From NCBI GenBank assembly GCA_001564135.1, contig LKNH01000196.1, forward strand, positions 1 through 5,352: a DNA stretch of 5,352 nt, given 5' to 3'. This DNA comes from Halobacteriaceae archaeon Tc-Br11_E2g27 (GTDB lineage Archaea > Halobacteriota > Halobacteria > Halobacteriales > Haloarculaceae). The position numbers and the translations under genes were made by a program. This document shows positions 1 to 5,352 of the stretch, one piece after another. Numbering within the stretch: the first letter of the stretch is position 1; each line of letters opens with the position of its first letter. The notes under the pieces are model-generated. The model saw nothing but the letters and a program-made list of their open reading frames with translations. It did no database searches and had not been told where the DNA came from.

Positions 1-657
1 AGATTCGAGTTCTTCACGAATCGTCGCCAGTTGCTCATCTGCGACAGCGTCGTACTTTTCGAATTCGAGATACTCGGTCCGGTCATCCTCAGGCGAATCG
101 AGTTCTCTGACCCGGCCAGTAAACGTCGCAATTGCGCCAGCGTATTGCGAATCAGGTGATTCTTTCACGGTCGCAACCAGTGAGCCAAGCGTCTCGTACG
201 GCTCAAGTTGGTCGAGTTCAGCAATCAACTCCTCAAGGTCGATATCGTCGGCGGTTGGTGCACGAGCGATGACCTGCTCACTCTCTTTTTCGCTCGTGTC
301 TGTCTCATCGTCGTTGACAGCACCATCGTCCACACCGAGAACGACGTTCGGGAGCGAGAGGTTCCGGTAGCCTTCCACGAGTGCATAATCGTGAGTCGGA
401 GCAAGTTCATCGAGTGCGTCGGAAAGTGACAGTGACTCCCCGGTCGCAAACCACTCCTCGTCGGTGAGGCCGTAGGTCCGGGTTGACCCAGCAGCGCGGT
501 GGCGGGCGGTATCCTTTCCGTCCGTATCGAGGTCAGGCTCACAATCGATGTGTTTGATTGTACCGACCGTCCCCCGTTCGGACAGGCGCTCTGTCAACCG
601 TTCGATAAGCGTCGTCTTGCCCGAATCCGAGTGGCCGACGACTGCGAGGACGTGCAT
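1..657 (-). CDS. mobB-moaE: MobB-MoaE fusion protein, molybdenum cofactor biosynthesis (3' end outside window)
   Basis: This gene makes a two-domain molybdenum cofactor protein; 219 codons are visible and it runs off the left edge. Residues 1 to about 150 are a MobB-type P-loop GTPase: the Walker A motif GHSDSGKTT lies at 8-16, GTIKH at 32-36, a GKDTARHRAAG block at 47-57 and ALVEGYRN at 92-99. From about residue 157 a MoaE domain begins, with GAIATFTGRVRE at 174-185 and EYLEFEKYDA at 195-204. MoaE is the large subunit of molybdopterin synthase, which with the thiocarboxylated small subunit MoaD (SAMP1 in Haloferax) converts precursor Z to molybdopterin; MobB assists the later addition of GMP to the cofactor. 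The catalytic lysines of MoaE would lie beyond the edge. An acidic linker rich in Asp and Glu (about 109-128) sits late in the MobB part. The ATG at 657 is supported by a TATA box about 27 bases upstream. The domain calls are firm; the fusion rests on one uninterrupted frame. Confidence 0.92.
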   Translation of the reverse strand, partial: MHVLAVVGHSDSGKTTLIERLTERLSERGTVGTIKHIDCEPDLDTDGKDTARHRAAGSTRTYGLTDEEWFATGESLSLSDALDELAPTHDYALVEGYRNLSLPNVVLGVDDGAVNDDETDTSEKESEQVIARAPTADDIDLEELIAELDQLEPYETLGSLVATVKESPDSQYAGAIATFTGRVRELDSPEDDRTEYLEFEKYDAVADEQLATIREELES

Positions 658-679
658 ATCTGGGCTACGGCAGCTGGGG

Positions 680-687
680 ATTTTATC
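680..687 (-). promoter_or_regulatory. TATA box of the mobB-moaE gene (leaderless promoter)
   Basis: Read on the minus strand this is GATAAAAT, centred about 26-27 bases before the ATG at 657. In haloarchaea this distance places the transcription start at or within a base or two of the start codon, so a leaderless mRNA is expected; no Shine-Dalgarno sequence is seen. It implies that mobB-moaE can be transcribed separately from the PIN gene that ends at 730. This is inferred from spacing and base composition only. Confidence 0.5.
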
Positions 688-729
688 GTTTTGTGTTGAT
701 TGCAGTACGTTTCGACCATATTGACGCCT

Positions 730-1155
730 TCAGAATGGATTTTCAGGCACCGTCAATCGAGTAAGTCCCGATACGCTATCGAATCCGTCATCAAAGCTGT
801 AGAGATAATTCAGTCCCTCACGCTGCATCGCTGCAACGATAACAGCATCAGTTAGCGAAAGTGACTCATACCGGCGAAACAGCGAACGGCCAGTGTTGAA
901 ATCAGAGTTCGTCGAGTGAACGATTGAAAATCCACTACTCTCAATGAGAGCGTCGAGTGTTTCGATTGCAGTGTCGTGCCCAGCCCTCGCCTGAAGGTAA
1001 TTGATAACCTCTTCAACGACATCGCTCAGCACATACGCCGTCGGGAGCGTACCCTGATCGATTGCATCGGAAATTGCTTTCCCACGCTCGTGATTCTGGT
1101 CACGTGAGAGGCGAGCAGCGATGAGAATATTTGCATCGATAGCGACACGTGCCAT
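730..1155 (-). CDS. PIN-domain nuclease, probable VapC-like toxin
   Basis: A 141-residue protein of the PIN fold, the size usual for VapC-type toxins, which are Mg-dependent ribonucleases. The acidic active-site residues can be placed: D7 in VAIDANIL, E48 or E49 in DVVEEVINYL, D103 in LSLTDAVIVAA, and D122 or D126 in YSFDDGFD, so the domain looks intact. The start is the ATG at 1155. A TTG one codon further upstream (1158) is possible but less likely: the ATG shares its A with the TGA of the upstream AbrB gene (TGATG), and a GGAGAG lies 7 bases before it, which together suggest translational coupling. The gene sits second in a cassette behind its likely antitoxin. GC is roughly 51% by hand count, lower than the neighbouring mobB-moaE and uvrB, which hints at acquisition. 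The RNA target cannot be read from the sequence; a housekeeping RNA-processing role is an alternative. Confidence 0.92.
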   Translation of the reverse strand: MARVAIDANILIAARLSRDQNHERGKAISDAIDQGTLPTAYVLSDVVEEVINYLQARAGHDTAIETLDALIESSGFSIVHSTNSDFNTGRSLFRRYESLSLTDAVIVAAMQREGLNYLYSFDDGFDSVSGLTRLTVPENPF

Positions 1156-1403
1156 CAATACTCTCCAGCGATCAAGTCGTGGTCTTCAGCTGCATCCGTC
1201 GGTTCATCGGTATCAACCGGTTCAAGGGCTGAAAAGACGCCGTATTCTTGTTTGACGAGTTCAACCGAGAGTTCCCCTTCCTCACCGACTCGCCACCGCA
1301 ATTTGTCACCTGTTTCAACCCCTGCCTCACGTCGGACTGCTGCGGGAACCGTGACCGAATAACTCTCATTCACCGTTGTTTCGTCTTCGACCTCCTGAGA
1401 CAT
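1155..1403 (-). CDS. AbrB/SpoVT-fold DNA-binding protein, probable antitoxin of the PIN gene
   Basis: An 82-residue acidic protein with a swapped-hairpin AbrB domain at about residues 8-52: NESYSVTVPAAVRREAGV followed by ETGDKLRWRV and a second strand pair (GELSVELV). The pattern of V-x-V-P-x-x-V-R and G-D-x-L is that of AbrB/MazE/VapB proteins, which bind operator DNA as dimers. Residues from about 56 form an acidic tail (EPVDTDEPTDAAEDHDL) of the kind by which such antitoxins embrace a PIN toxin. The gene overlaps the PIN gene by one base. The frame is open upstream to an ATG at 1457, but I choose the ATG at 1403: the AbrB domain then starts near the N terminus, the extra 18 residues look unlike the family, and a TATA box lies exactly 24-31 bases upstream. 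By analogy the protein probably represses its own promoter in the divergent region; whether it affects uvrB is unknown. Confidence 0.9.
   Translation of the reverse strand: MSQEVEDETTVNESYSVTVPAAVRREAGVETGDKLRWRVGEEGELSVELVKQEYGVFSALEPVDTDEPTDAAEDHDLIAGEY
1161..1166 (-). promoter_or_regulatory. Shine-Dalgarno site for the PIN gene
   Basis: GGAGAG on the minus strand, inside the end of the AbrB gene, 5 to 7 bases before the ATG at 1155 depending on the pairing used. It matches the haloarchaeal anti-Shine-Dalgarno. It favours the ATG over the TTG one codon upstream and fits reinitiation or coupling after the AbrB stop codon. Confidence 0.55.
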
Positions 1404-1426
1404 GTTCAATGGTAGATGGTACTCAG

Positions 1427-1434
1427 TAAAATAA
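1427..1434 (-). promoter_or_regulatory. TATA box of the AbrB-PIN cassette
   Basis: On the minus strand this reads TTATTTTA within an AT-rich stretch (1426-1437), centred 27 bases before the ATG at 1403. The position predicts a leaderless transcript starting at that ATG and argues against the longer start at 1457, which would place this box inside the coding region. It is the only strongly AT-rich element close to the gene. Confidence 0.55.
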
Positions 1435-1474
1435 TTTGCTTCCAAATTTATCTGCATGGCGTTTGCTATTCCGA

Positions 1475-1493
1475 ACGCACCCGTAAAGTGCGT
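1475..1493. promoter_or_regulatory. Dyad around a TATA-like element upstream of uvrB, candidate operator
   Basis: ACGCAC (1475-1480) and GTGCGT (1488-1493) are perfect inverted copies separated by 7 bases; CC at 1471-1472 and GG at 1496-1497 extend the symmetry with two mismatches between. The spacer CCGTAAA and the following G hold GTAAAG, centred about 27 bases before the chosen uvrB ATG at 1513, the place of a TATA box for a leaderless transcript. A repressor bound here would cover the core promoter. A second TATA-like stretch, AAATTTAT at 1444-1451, could serve a start near 1474, in which case the dyad would form a hairpin in the leader RNA. Neither promoter is proven. Confidence 0.35.
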
Positions 1494-1512
1494 CGGGCCC
1501 TACAGTCGGACA

Positions 1513-3573
1513 ATGAGTTCATCTGGGCCGCTTTCTCCTGACCGACCGGATGCAGAAACACAATTCCGCGTCGACGCACCGTTCGAGCCGGCTGGCGACC
1601 AGCCCGAAGCAATCGAACAGCTTGCAACCGGGTTCCAAAGCGGCATGGACGAGCAAACCCTGCTCGGCGTAACTGGCTCGGGAAAGACGAATACGGTCTC
1701 GTGGGTCATTGAGGAAATCCAGAAGCCAACGCTCATAATCGCCCATAACAAGACACTTGCCGCCCAACTATATGAGGAGTTCCGTGAACTCTTTCCGGAT
1801 AACGCCGTCGAGTATTTTGTCTCCTACTACGATTATTACCAGCCCGAAGCCTACGTCGAACAGACCGACACCTACATCGACAAAGACGCCTCGATTAATG
1901 ACGAAATCGACCGACTCAGACACTCCGCCACGCGCTCACTGCTGACTCGCGACGATGTGATTGTCATCGCCTCCGTCTCTGCCATCTACGGGCTGGGTGA
2001 CCCACAGAATTACGTCTCGATGGCGCTCGAACTCGAAGCCGGCCAGCAAATCGGCCGGGACGACCTGCTCTCACAGCTGGTGGATTTGAACTACGAGCGC
2101 AACGATGTCGATTTCACACAAGGAACCTTCCGGGTGCGGGGCGACACGGTCGAAATATACCCGATGTACGGCCGCTATGCCGTCCGTGTCGAGATGTGGG
2201 GTGACGAAATCGACCGGCTCCGAAAGGTCGACCCACTCGAAGGTGAGGTGGTAAGCGAGGAGCCAGCAACGCTGATTCACCCGGCAGAGCACTACTCAAT
2301 TCCGGAGGAGCGACTTGAACGAGCAATCGGTGAGATTGAAGACCTGCTGGAAGACCGCATCAGCCATTTCGAGCGCAAGGGCGACCTCGTTGCCGCCCAG
2401 CGTATCGAAGAGCGAACGACCTTCGATATCGAGATGATGCGCGAGACGGGCTATTGCTCGGGAATTGAGAACTATTCGGTCCACCTCTCGGAGCGCGAAT
2501 CCGGCGACGCACCCTATACGCTCCTTGATTATTTCCCCGACGACTTTCTGACCGTCGTTGACGAATCCCACCAGACGCTGCCACAGATTCGTGGACAGTT
2601 TGAGGGCGACCGCTCGCGGAAACAATCCCTCGTCGAAAACGGCTTTCGTCTCCCGACAGCGTTCGATAACCGCCCGCTCACCTTCGAGGAATTCGAGGAG
2701 AAAACAAATCAGACGCTATACGTCTCCGCAACTCCCGCTGACTACGAACGCGAGAGTTCGGCACAAGTCGTCGAGCAGATTGTCCGGCCAACCTATCTCG
2801 TCGACCCACAGGTTGAAATCGCCGACGTCGAGGGCCAGGTCAGCGATCTTATCGAACGACTTGAGGCACTCCCTGACGAGGAGCGGGCGCTCGTGACGAC
2901 GCTCACCAAACGGATGGCCGAGGACCTGACCGAGTATCTCGAAGAGGCGGGCCTCGACGTAGCGTATATGCACGATGAGACTGATACGCTGGAGCGTCAC
3001 GAACTCGTCCGCAGCCTCAGACTCGGCGAGATACAGGTTCTCGTCGGCATCAACCTGCTTCGTGAAGGACTGGATATTCCCGAAGTCTCACTCGTCGCAA
3101 TTCTCGATGCCGACCAGGAGGGCTTTCTCCGGTCGGAAACGACGCTCATCCAAACGATGGGCCGGGCAGCAAGAAACCTCAACGGGACGGTCCTCCTCTA
3201 TGCCGACGAGCCGAGCAACGCGATGGAAGCGGCAATTGAAGAAACAAATCGTCGCCGTCGTATCCAGCGCGAGTTCAATGAAAAACACGGCCACGAACCC
3301 CGGACTATCGAGAAAGCAATCGGGGAATCGAACCTGCCGGGCAGTAAGACCGACACTGGCAGCGTCTCGACGCTATCGCCGGATGATGATGACGAGGCCG
3401 CCCGCGCTATCGAAGAACTTGAATCGCGGATGCAGGAGGCCGCCGACAACCTGGAGTTCGAGTTGGCCGCCGATATCCGTGACCGGATTCGGGAACTTCG
3501 AACCGAGTTCGAAGTCGGCAACGATGATGGCGTTCCACCGGAAGCAGGGGTCCCACCGGAAGAGCTGTCATAG
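1513..3573 (+). CDS. uvrB: UvrB, DNA damage recognition helicase of nucleotide excision repair
   Basis: A complete 686-residue UvrB, close to the 673 residues of the E. coli protein. UvrB is delivered to DNA lesions by UvrA, opens the helix with its ATPase motor and then directs UvrC to cut on both sides. Seen in order: Walker A GVTGSGKT at 52-59 (K58 equals E. coli K45); the aromatic beta-hairpin with SYYDYYQPEAYV at 104-115, which clamps the damaged strand; VVDESHQT (motif II) at 348-355; YVSATPADYE at 403-412; VLVGINLLREGLD at 509-521; QTMGRAARN (motif VI) at 547-555; and a C-terminal UVR coiled-coil motif at about 628-663 for UvrC contact, joined by an acidic variable linker (about 610-630). 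All motor motifs are intact. The frame is open from an ATG at 1456, but 1513 gives the usual short polar N terminus before the conserved FRVDAPFEPAGDQPEAI region. Haloarchaea are known to carry uvrABC, generally regarded as acquired from bacteria; uvrA and uvrC are not in the window. Confidence 0.98.
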   Translation: MSSSGPLSPDRPDAETQFRVDAPFEPAGDQPEAIEQLATGFQSGMDEQTLLGVTGSGKTNTVSWVIEEIQKPTLIIAHNKTLAAQLYEEFRELFPDNAVEYFVSYYDYYQPEAYVEQTDTYIDKDASINDEIDRLRHSATRSLLTRDDVIVIASVSAIYGLGDPQNYVSMALELEAGQQIGRDDLLSQLVDLNYERNDVDFTQGTFRVRGDTVEIYPMYGRYAVRVEMWGDEIDRLRKVDPLEGEVVSEEPATLIHPAEHYSIPEERLERAIGEIEDLLEDRISHFERKGDLVAAQRIEERTTFDIEMMRETGYCSGIENYSVHLSERESGDAPYTLLDYFPDDFLTVVDESHQTLPQIRGQFEGDRSRKQSLVENGFRLPTAFDNRPLTFEEFEEKTNQTLYVSATPADYERESSAQVVEQIVRPTYLVDPQVEIADVEGQVSDLIERLEALPDEERALVTTLTKRMAEDLTEYLEEAGLDVAYMHDETDTLERHELVRSLRLGEIQVLVGINLLREGLDIPEVSLVAILDADQEGFLRSETTLIQTMGRAARNLNGTVLLYADEPSNAMEAAIEETNRRRRIQREFNEKHGHEPRTIEKAIGESNLPGSKTDTGSVSTLSPDDDDEAARAIEELESRMQEAADNLEFELAADIRDRIRELRTEFEVGNDDGVPPEAGVPPEELS

Positions 3574-3701
3574 TCCGAAAGCCGGAGATGCAGCGAGCTA
3601 TCGTATGAATTTTATTCCCTCGAAGGAGATATCCATCGAACCGAGTGCCAGTGTGGAGTATAGCTGCGAGCGTTGTCACTTGGGATTTGCTTCACAAGGG
3701 G

Positions 3702-3720
3702 AACGGGGGAAACCCCCGTT
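3702..3720. repeat. Perfect hairpin, 8-bp stem and 3-base loop
   Basis: AACGGGGG at 3702-3709 and CCCCCGTT at 3713-3720 are exact inverted copies around AAA. An outer TGTCAC (3674-3679) can also pair with GTGACA (3723-3728), which would close a longer stem over this hairpin. There is no T-tract after it on either strand, so it is not a classical bacterial-type terminator. Confidence 0.75.
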
Positions 3721-3726
3721 GTGTGA

Positions 3727-3752
3727 CACTACGGAGCCCGAAGGCTCCAGTG
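3727..3752. repeat. Hairpin with GGAGCC stem; cUUCGg tetraloop on the minus strand
   Basis: GGAGCC (3733-3738) pairs with GGCTCC (3743-3748) around a four-base loop, and CACT (3727-3730) pairs with AGTG (3749-3752) below a two-base bulge (AC, 3731-3732). As minus-strand RNA the loop reads C(UUCG)G, an especially stable tetraloop; on the plus strand the loop is CGAA. This favours, but does not prove, function in a minus-strand transcript such as the 3' end of the ACD/DRTGG mRNA, which would extend about 70-90 bases past the stop codon at 3816. Confidence 0.7.
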
Positions 3753-3757
3753 GAGAA

Positions 3758-3776
3758 TATGGGATACGCCCCTATA
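3758..3776. repeat. Short imperfect hairpin
   Basis: TATGGG at 3758-3763 pairs with CCC at 3770-3772 and ATA at 3774-3776, with one bulged T at 3773 and a six-base loop. On its own it is weak; its interest is that it is the third hairpin within about 75 bases. Confidence 0.4.
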
Positions 3777-3815
3777 AGTCTGTTTGACGCAGTGTACGGT
3801 GCGCTTTGGCGGGAG

Positions 3816-4901
3816 TTAGGAGCTATCGAGACCGAAGAGCGAAGCGATATCGACGGTCGACTCGAGATGTTCGGCCATTCGTTCGACGGTCTCAACGCGC
3901 TGGGTACGTCCGGACCGAAGCACTCCCTCTACGCGGTCAATAGTGACCCGCGTATCCGACTGCACCAGCAAGATTGGGAGGTCCTCTTCGGTTGCGCGGC
4001 CGATAATTGCGTTCGACGGTCGGTAGCCACCAGTGAGCACCAGACACTCAACGCCCGACGCCTGCAGCGCCGCGGCCTGGACATCCGAACGGTCCCCGCC
4101 GGTGATGACCGCAGATTTTCGGGTCCGACGAAGCTGTTCAAGGGCAGACTCTCCGCCCATCGCTCCGACTGAGAACCGTTCGACCCGATTACCAGTGTTG
4201 ACATCCGGCGTCAACAGCGTCGCACCGAGTTCATCCGTGAGTTCCTGGACAGTCACGCCCGAAAGCAACTCATCGGATGGGACGTAGCCAAGGCTGTTGA
4301 TACGGTGGCTGTCAAGAAACGGCATGACATCCTCCGTTAGCACATCGAACTCGGAGCTTGAGATGTCGTTGTAGATGACGCCAGCGAGGCGGTCACCGAC
4401 TGCTTTGGCGGCCGCAAACACGTCATCGATATCGCGAGCCTCGTCGAAATGGCTGACAAGCAGCATTTCAGCGTCCAGAAGTTCCGCAATATCCTGGTCG
4501 GTCAACTCGACAATCGCACCTGTTGAGAGCCGGCCGCCACCCTCTAGCACCATCACGTCGACGTCAGCCGCCAACTCCTCGAAATTCGTCCGGACGCTCT
4601 CACGGAGCGAGTCTGGATTCTCGCGTCCGCGGAGTACTTCGGTAATGAACGTCGGCGAGTAGACGATTGGTTCAAGTTGATGCATCTCTGCATCGAGCTC
4701 AAGCACCTCGCGTGCAAGCATCGGGTCCTGGTCAAGGGTTTTCCCGACCGCACTTTCGAGGCGCGTTCCTTTTGGCTTCATGTAACCGACTGATGCACCA
4801 TGCTCGCTCGCGAGTTTCGCCAGCGCAATCGCAATTGCTGTCTTGCCTGTCCCGTCTTCCGTCGAACTGACCACTATCGTGGTCGTAGATTCGGCTGTCA
4901 T
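3816..4901 (-). CDS. P-loop/DRTGG-domain protein, phosphotransacetylase-like without the catalytic domain
   Basis: A complete 361-residue protein with two parts. Residues 1 to about 215 form a dethiobiotin-synthetase-like P-loop domain (TEDGTGKT at 14-21, VLEGGG at 118-123), and about 240-350 form a DRTGG domain (ITGGDRSD at 266-273, VLTGGYRPSN at 288-297). The same pair of domains makes up the N-terminal regulatory half of long bacterial phosphotransacetylases. The catalytic acyl-transferase domain that should follow is absent, so this protein is unlikely to make acetyl phosphate even though such proteins are often named phosphotransacetylase family. The ATG at 4901 overlaps the TGA of the upstream acetate-CoA ligase by three bases (ATGA frame overlap at 4898-4901), with a GGAG before it, so the two are co-translated. 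The pairing suggests a regulatory, nucleotide-sensing or assembly role for the ligase, or a related CoA step; this is inference. It ends in TAA at 3816-3818. Confidence 0.9.
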   Translation of the reverse strand: MTAESTTTIVVSSTEDGTGKTAIAIALAKLASEHGASVGYMKPKGTRLESAVGKTLDQDPMLAREVLELDAEMHQLEPIVYSPTFITEVLRGRENPDSLRESVRTNFEELAADVDVMVLEGGGRLSTGAIVELTDQDIAELLDAEMLLVSHFDEARDIDDVFAAAKAVGDRLAGVIYNDISSSEFDVLTEDVMPFLDSHRINSLGYVPSDELLSGVTVQELTDELGATLLTPDVNTGNRVERFSVGAMGGESALEQLRRTRKSAVITGGDRSDVQAAALQASGVECLVLTGGYRPSNAIIGRATEEDLPILLVQSDTRVTIDRVEGVLRSGRTQRVETVERMAEHLESTVDIASLFGLDSS

Positions 4902-5352
4902 AGTTTCTCCGTATCAAGTGTGAGGTGTAGGTCGATGGCAGCGGCACCATCGGGCAATGCAACGACCGGGTTGAGGTCCAACTCGGTGATGGCCGGGAAA
5001 TCAGTCACCAGCTGTGAGATACGCTGGATGGTATCAACCAGCGCATCGACATCCGCCGGTTCCCGACCCCGGGCCCCGTAGAGCAACGGCGAGGAATCTA
5101 TCTCGGTGAACATCTCCCGGGCTTCCGGTTCAGTGACCGGCGCGACGCGAAACGCCGTATCCTCCATAATCTCGACGAAAATCCCACCGAGTCCGAACAT
5201 CACCAGCGGACCGAACTGCGGGTCGCGGTTGACGCCGACGATTGTCTCCGTGCCCGTATCGACATCAACCAGTTCCTGGACTTGGACGCCCAGAATGGCG
5301 GCATCGGGCTGGTAGTTTCGGGCACGGACGATGATATCCTCGTACGTATCCC
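4898..5352 (-). CDS. acd: ADP-forming acetate-CoA ligase, C-terminal part (5' end outside window)
   Basis: The last 150 residues of an acyl-CoA synthetase (NDP-forming), read in one open frame from the right edge to TGA at 4898-4900. Two blocks identify the ATP-grasp (beta) part: GVNRDPQFGPLVMFGLGG, followed by IFVEI and RVAPVTEPEAREM, and near the end FPAITELDLNPVVALPDG, whose E-x-D-x-N-P resembles the metal-binding site of ATP-grasp enzymes. In haloarchaea this enzyme is usually one chain of about 700 residues with fused alpha and beta parts, and it converts acetyl-CoA, ADP and phosphate to acetate, ATP and CoA in one step. The N-terminal CoA-binding part, with the histidines that carry the phosphoryl group, is outside the window, so substrate preference (acetyl, branched-chain or aryl) cannot be judged. 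A GTG at 5203 and ATG at 5200 are internal codons, not starts. The next gene overlaps its stop codon. Confidence 0.94.
   Translation of the reverse strand, partial: DTYEDIIVRARNYQPDAAILGVQVQELVDVDTGTETIVGVNRDPQFGPLVMFGLGGIFVEIMEDTAFRVAPVTEPEAREMFTEIDSSPLLYGARGREPADVDALVDTIQRISQLVTDFPAITELDLNPVVALPDGAAAIDLHLTLDTEKL
4907..4910 (-). promoter_or_regulatory. Shine-Dalgarno site of the DRTGG protein gene
   Basis: GGAG on the minus strand, five bases before the ATG at 4901 and within the last codons of the ligase gene. Together with the overlap of start and stop codons it fixes this start and indicates translational coupling. Confidence 0.6.

Larger units (their letters stand above)
3574..3815. other. 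Convergent intergenic region with three consecutive hairpins, no convincing gene
   Basis: This 242-bp gap lies between the ends of uvrB (plus) and the DRTGG protein gene (minus). Its left part has a T-rich stretch, AATTTTATT at 3608-3616, which could be a U-rich terminator for uvrB or a TATA box for a plus-strand transcript starting near 3640. Its right part (3673-3776) carries three hairpins in a row, listed separately. Two unassigned plus-strand frames cross it: a 60-codon frame from ATG 3605 to 3787 with a CERC motif, and a frame from GTG 3645 that continues antisense into the next gene. Neither has a homologue I recognise or a ribosome binding site at a good distance. The structured part could be a small RNA, a bidirectional 3'-end element, or the relic of a mobile element end. 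Confidence 0.45.

Noticed and set aside
3702..3720. Hairpin as an intrinsic terminator
   Set aside because: No run of T follows on either strand, and archaeal termination relies on T-rich tracts rather than hairpins; it is kept only as a structural element.
3605..3787. 60-codon plus-strand frame from ATG 3605 with a CERC motif, a possible small zinc-finger protein
   Set aside because: Only one clear CxxC and a single further Cys are present, there is no Shine-Dalgarno, a TATA-like sequence overlaps the start, third positions show no strong GC preference, and the frame is the tail of a long shadow frame running through uvrB.
2975..3787. 270-codon plus-strand frame overlapping the uvrB 3' end
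   Set aside because: It is a shifted frame of uvrB, rich in Ser and Arg as expected from out-of-frame GC-rich coding DNA, with no family resemblance; uvrB motifs continue to 3573 without a frameshift.
3880..4022. GTTCGACGGTC seen twice about 130 bases apart
   Set aside because: Both copies lie in the coding sequence of the DRTGG protein and are explained by similar codon strings; there is no flanking extension.
3645..4172. Plus-strand frame from GTG 3645 that spans the hairpins and runs antisense through the DRTGG gene
   Set aside because: Most of it is antisense to a well-supported gene, it has no recognisable domain, and the AGGAG near 3624 is too far from the GTG.
1..5352. CRISPR arrays, tRNA or rRNA genes and complete insertion sequences
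   Set aside because: No regularly spaced repeats, no tRNA-like cloverleaf or rRNA segments, and no transposase frame were found on either strand.

Overview
The window looks like chromosomal DNA from a haloarchaeon (class Halobacteria) of moderate GC. Four things point that way. The proteins are rich in Asp and Glu. There is an ADP-forming acetate-CoA ligase of the archaeal type. A MobB-MoaE fusion of a kind known from Haloferax opens the window. Several genes have a TATA-like box about 27 bases before the ATG, which is the haloarchaeal leaderless arrangement. GC by eye is about 55-60% in the larger genes and nearer 50% in the PIN gene, low for most haloarchaea. I do not assign a genus.

Layout from left to right. 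(1) Positions 1-657, minus strand: the N-terminal 219 codons of a molybdenum cofactor protein, a MobB GTPase domain joined to the start of a MoaE (molybdopterin synthase large subunit) domain; the gene is cut by the left edge. (2) Positions 730-1403, minus strand: a two-gene toxin-antitoxin-like cassette, an AbrB-fold DNA-binding protein followed by a PIN-domain nuclease, overlapping by one base (TGATG). (3) Positions 1404-1512: a divergent control region of 109 bp, with a TATA box for the cassette and a 19-bp dyad that frames a TATA-like element in front of uvrB. (4) Positions 1513-3573, plus strand: a complete uvrB, the nucleotide excision repair helicase. (5) Positions 3574-3815: a 242-bp gap between convergent genes, holding three consecutive short hairpins and no convincing gene. 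(6) Positions 3816-5352, minus strand: a translationally coupled pair, the C-terminal end of an ADP-forming acetate-CoA ligase (cut by the right edge) followed by a P-loop plus DRTGG protein that resembles the regulatory part of phosphotransacetylase but has no catalytic domain.

The genes fall into separate functional units: molybdopterin synthesis, a probable toxin-antitoxin or regulatory pair, DNA repair, and acetyl-CoA/acetate energy metabolism. Nothing shows them working as one system. The parts that deserve a second look are the structured convergent intergenic region, the dyad around the uvrB -27 position, the MobB-MoaE fusion, and the ACD/DRTGG coupling. I do not see a clearly new multi-gene system.
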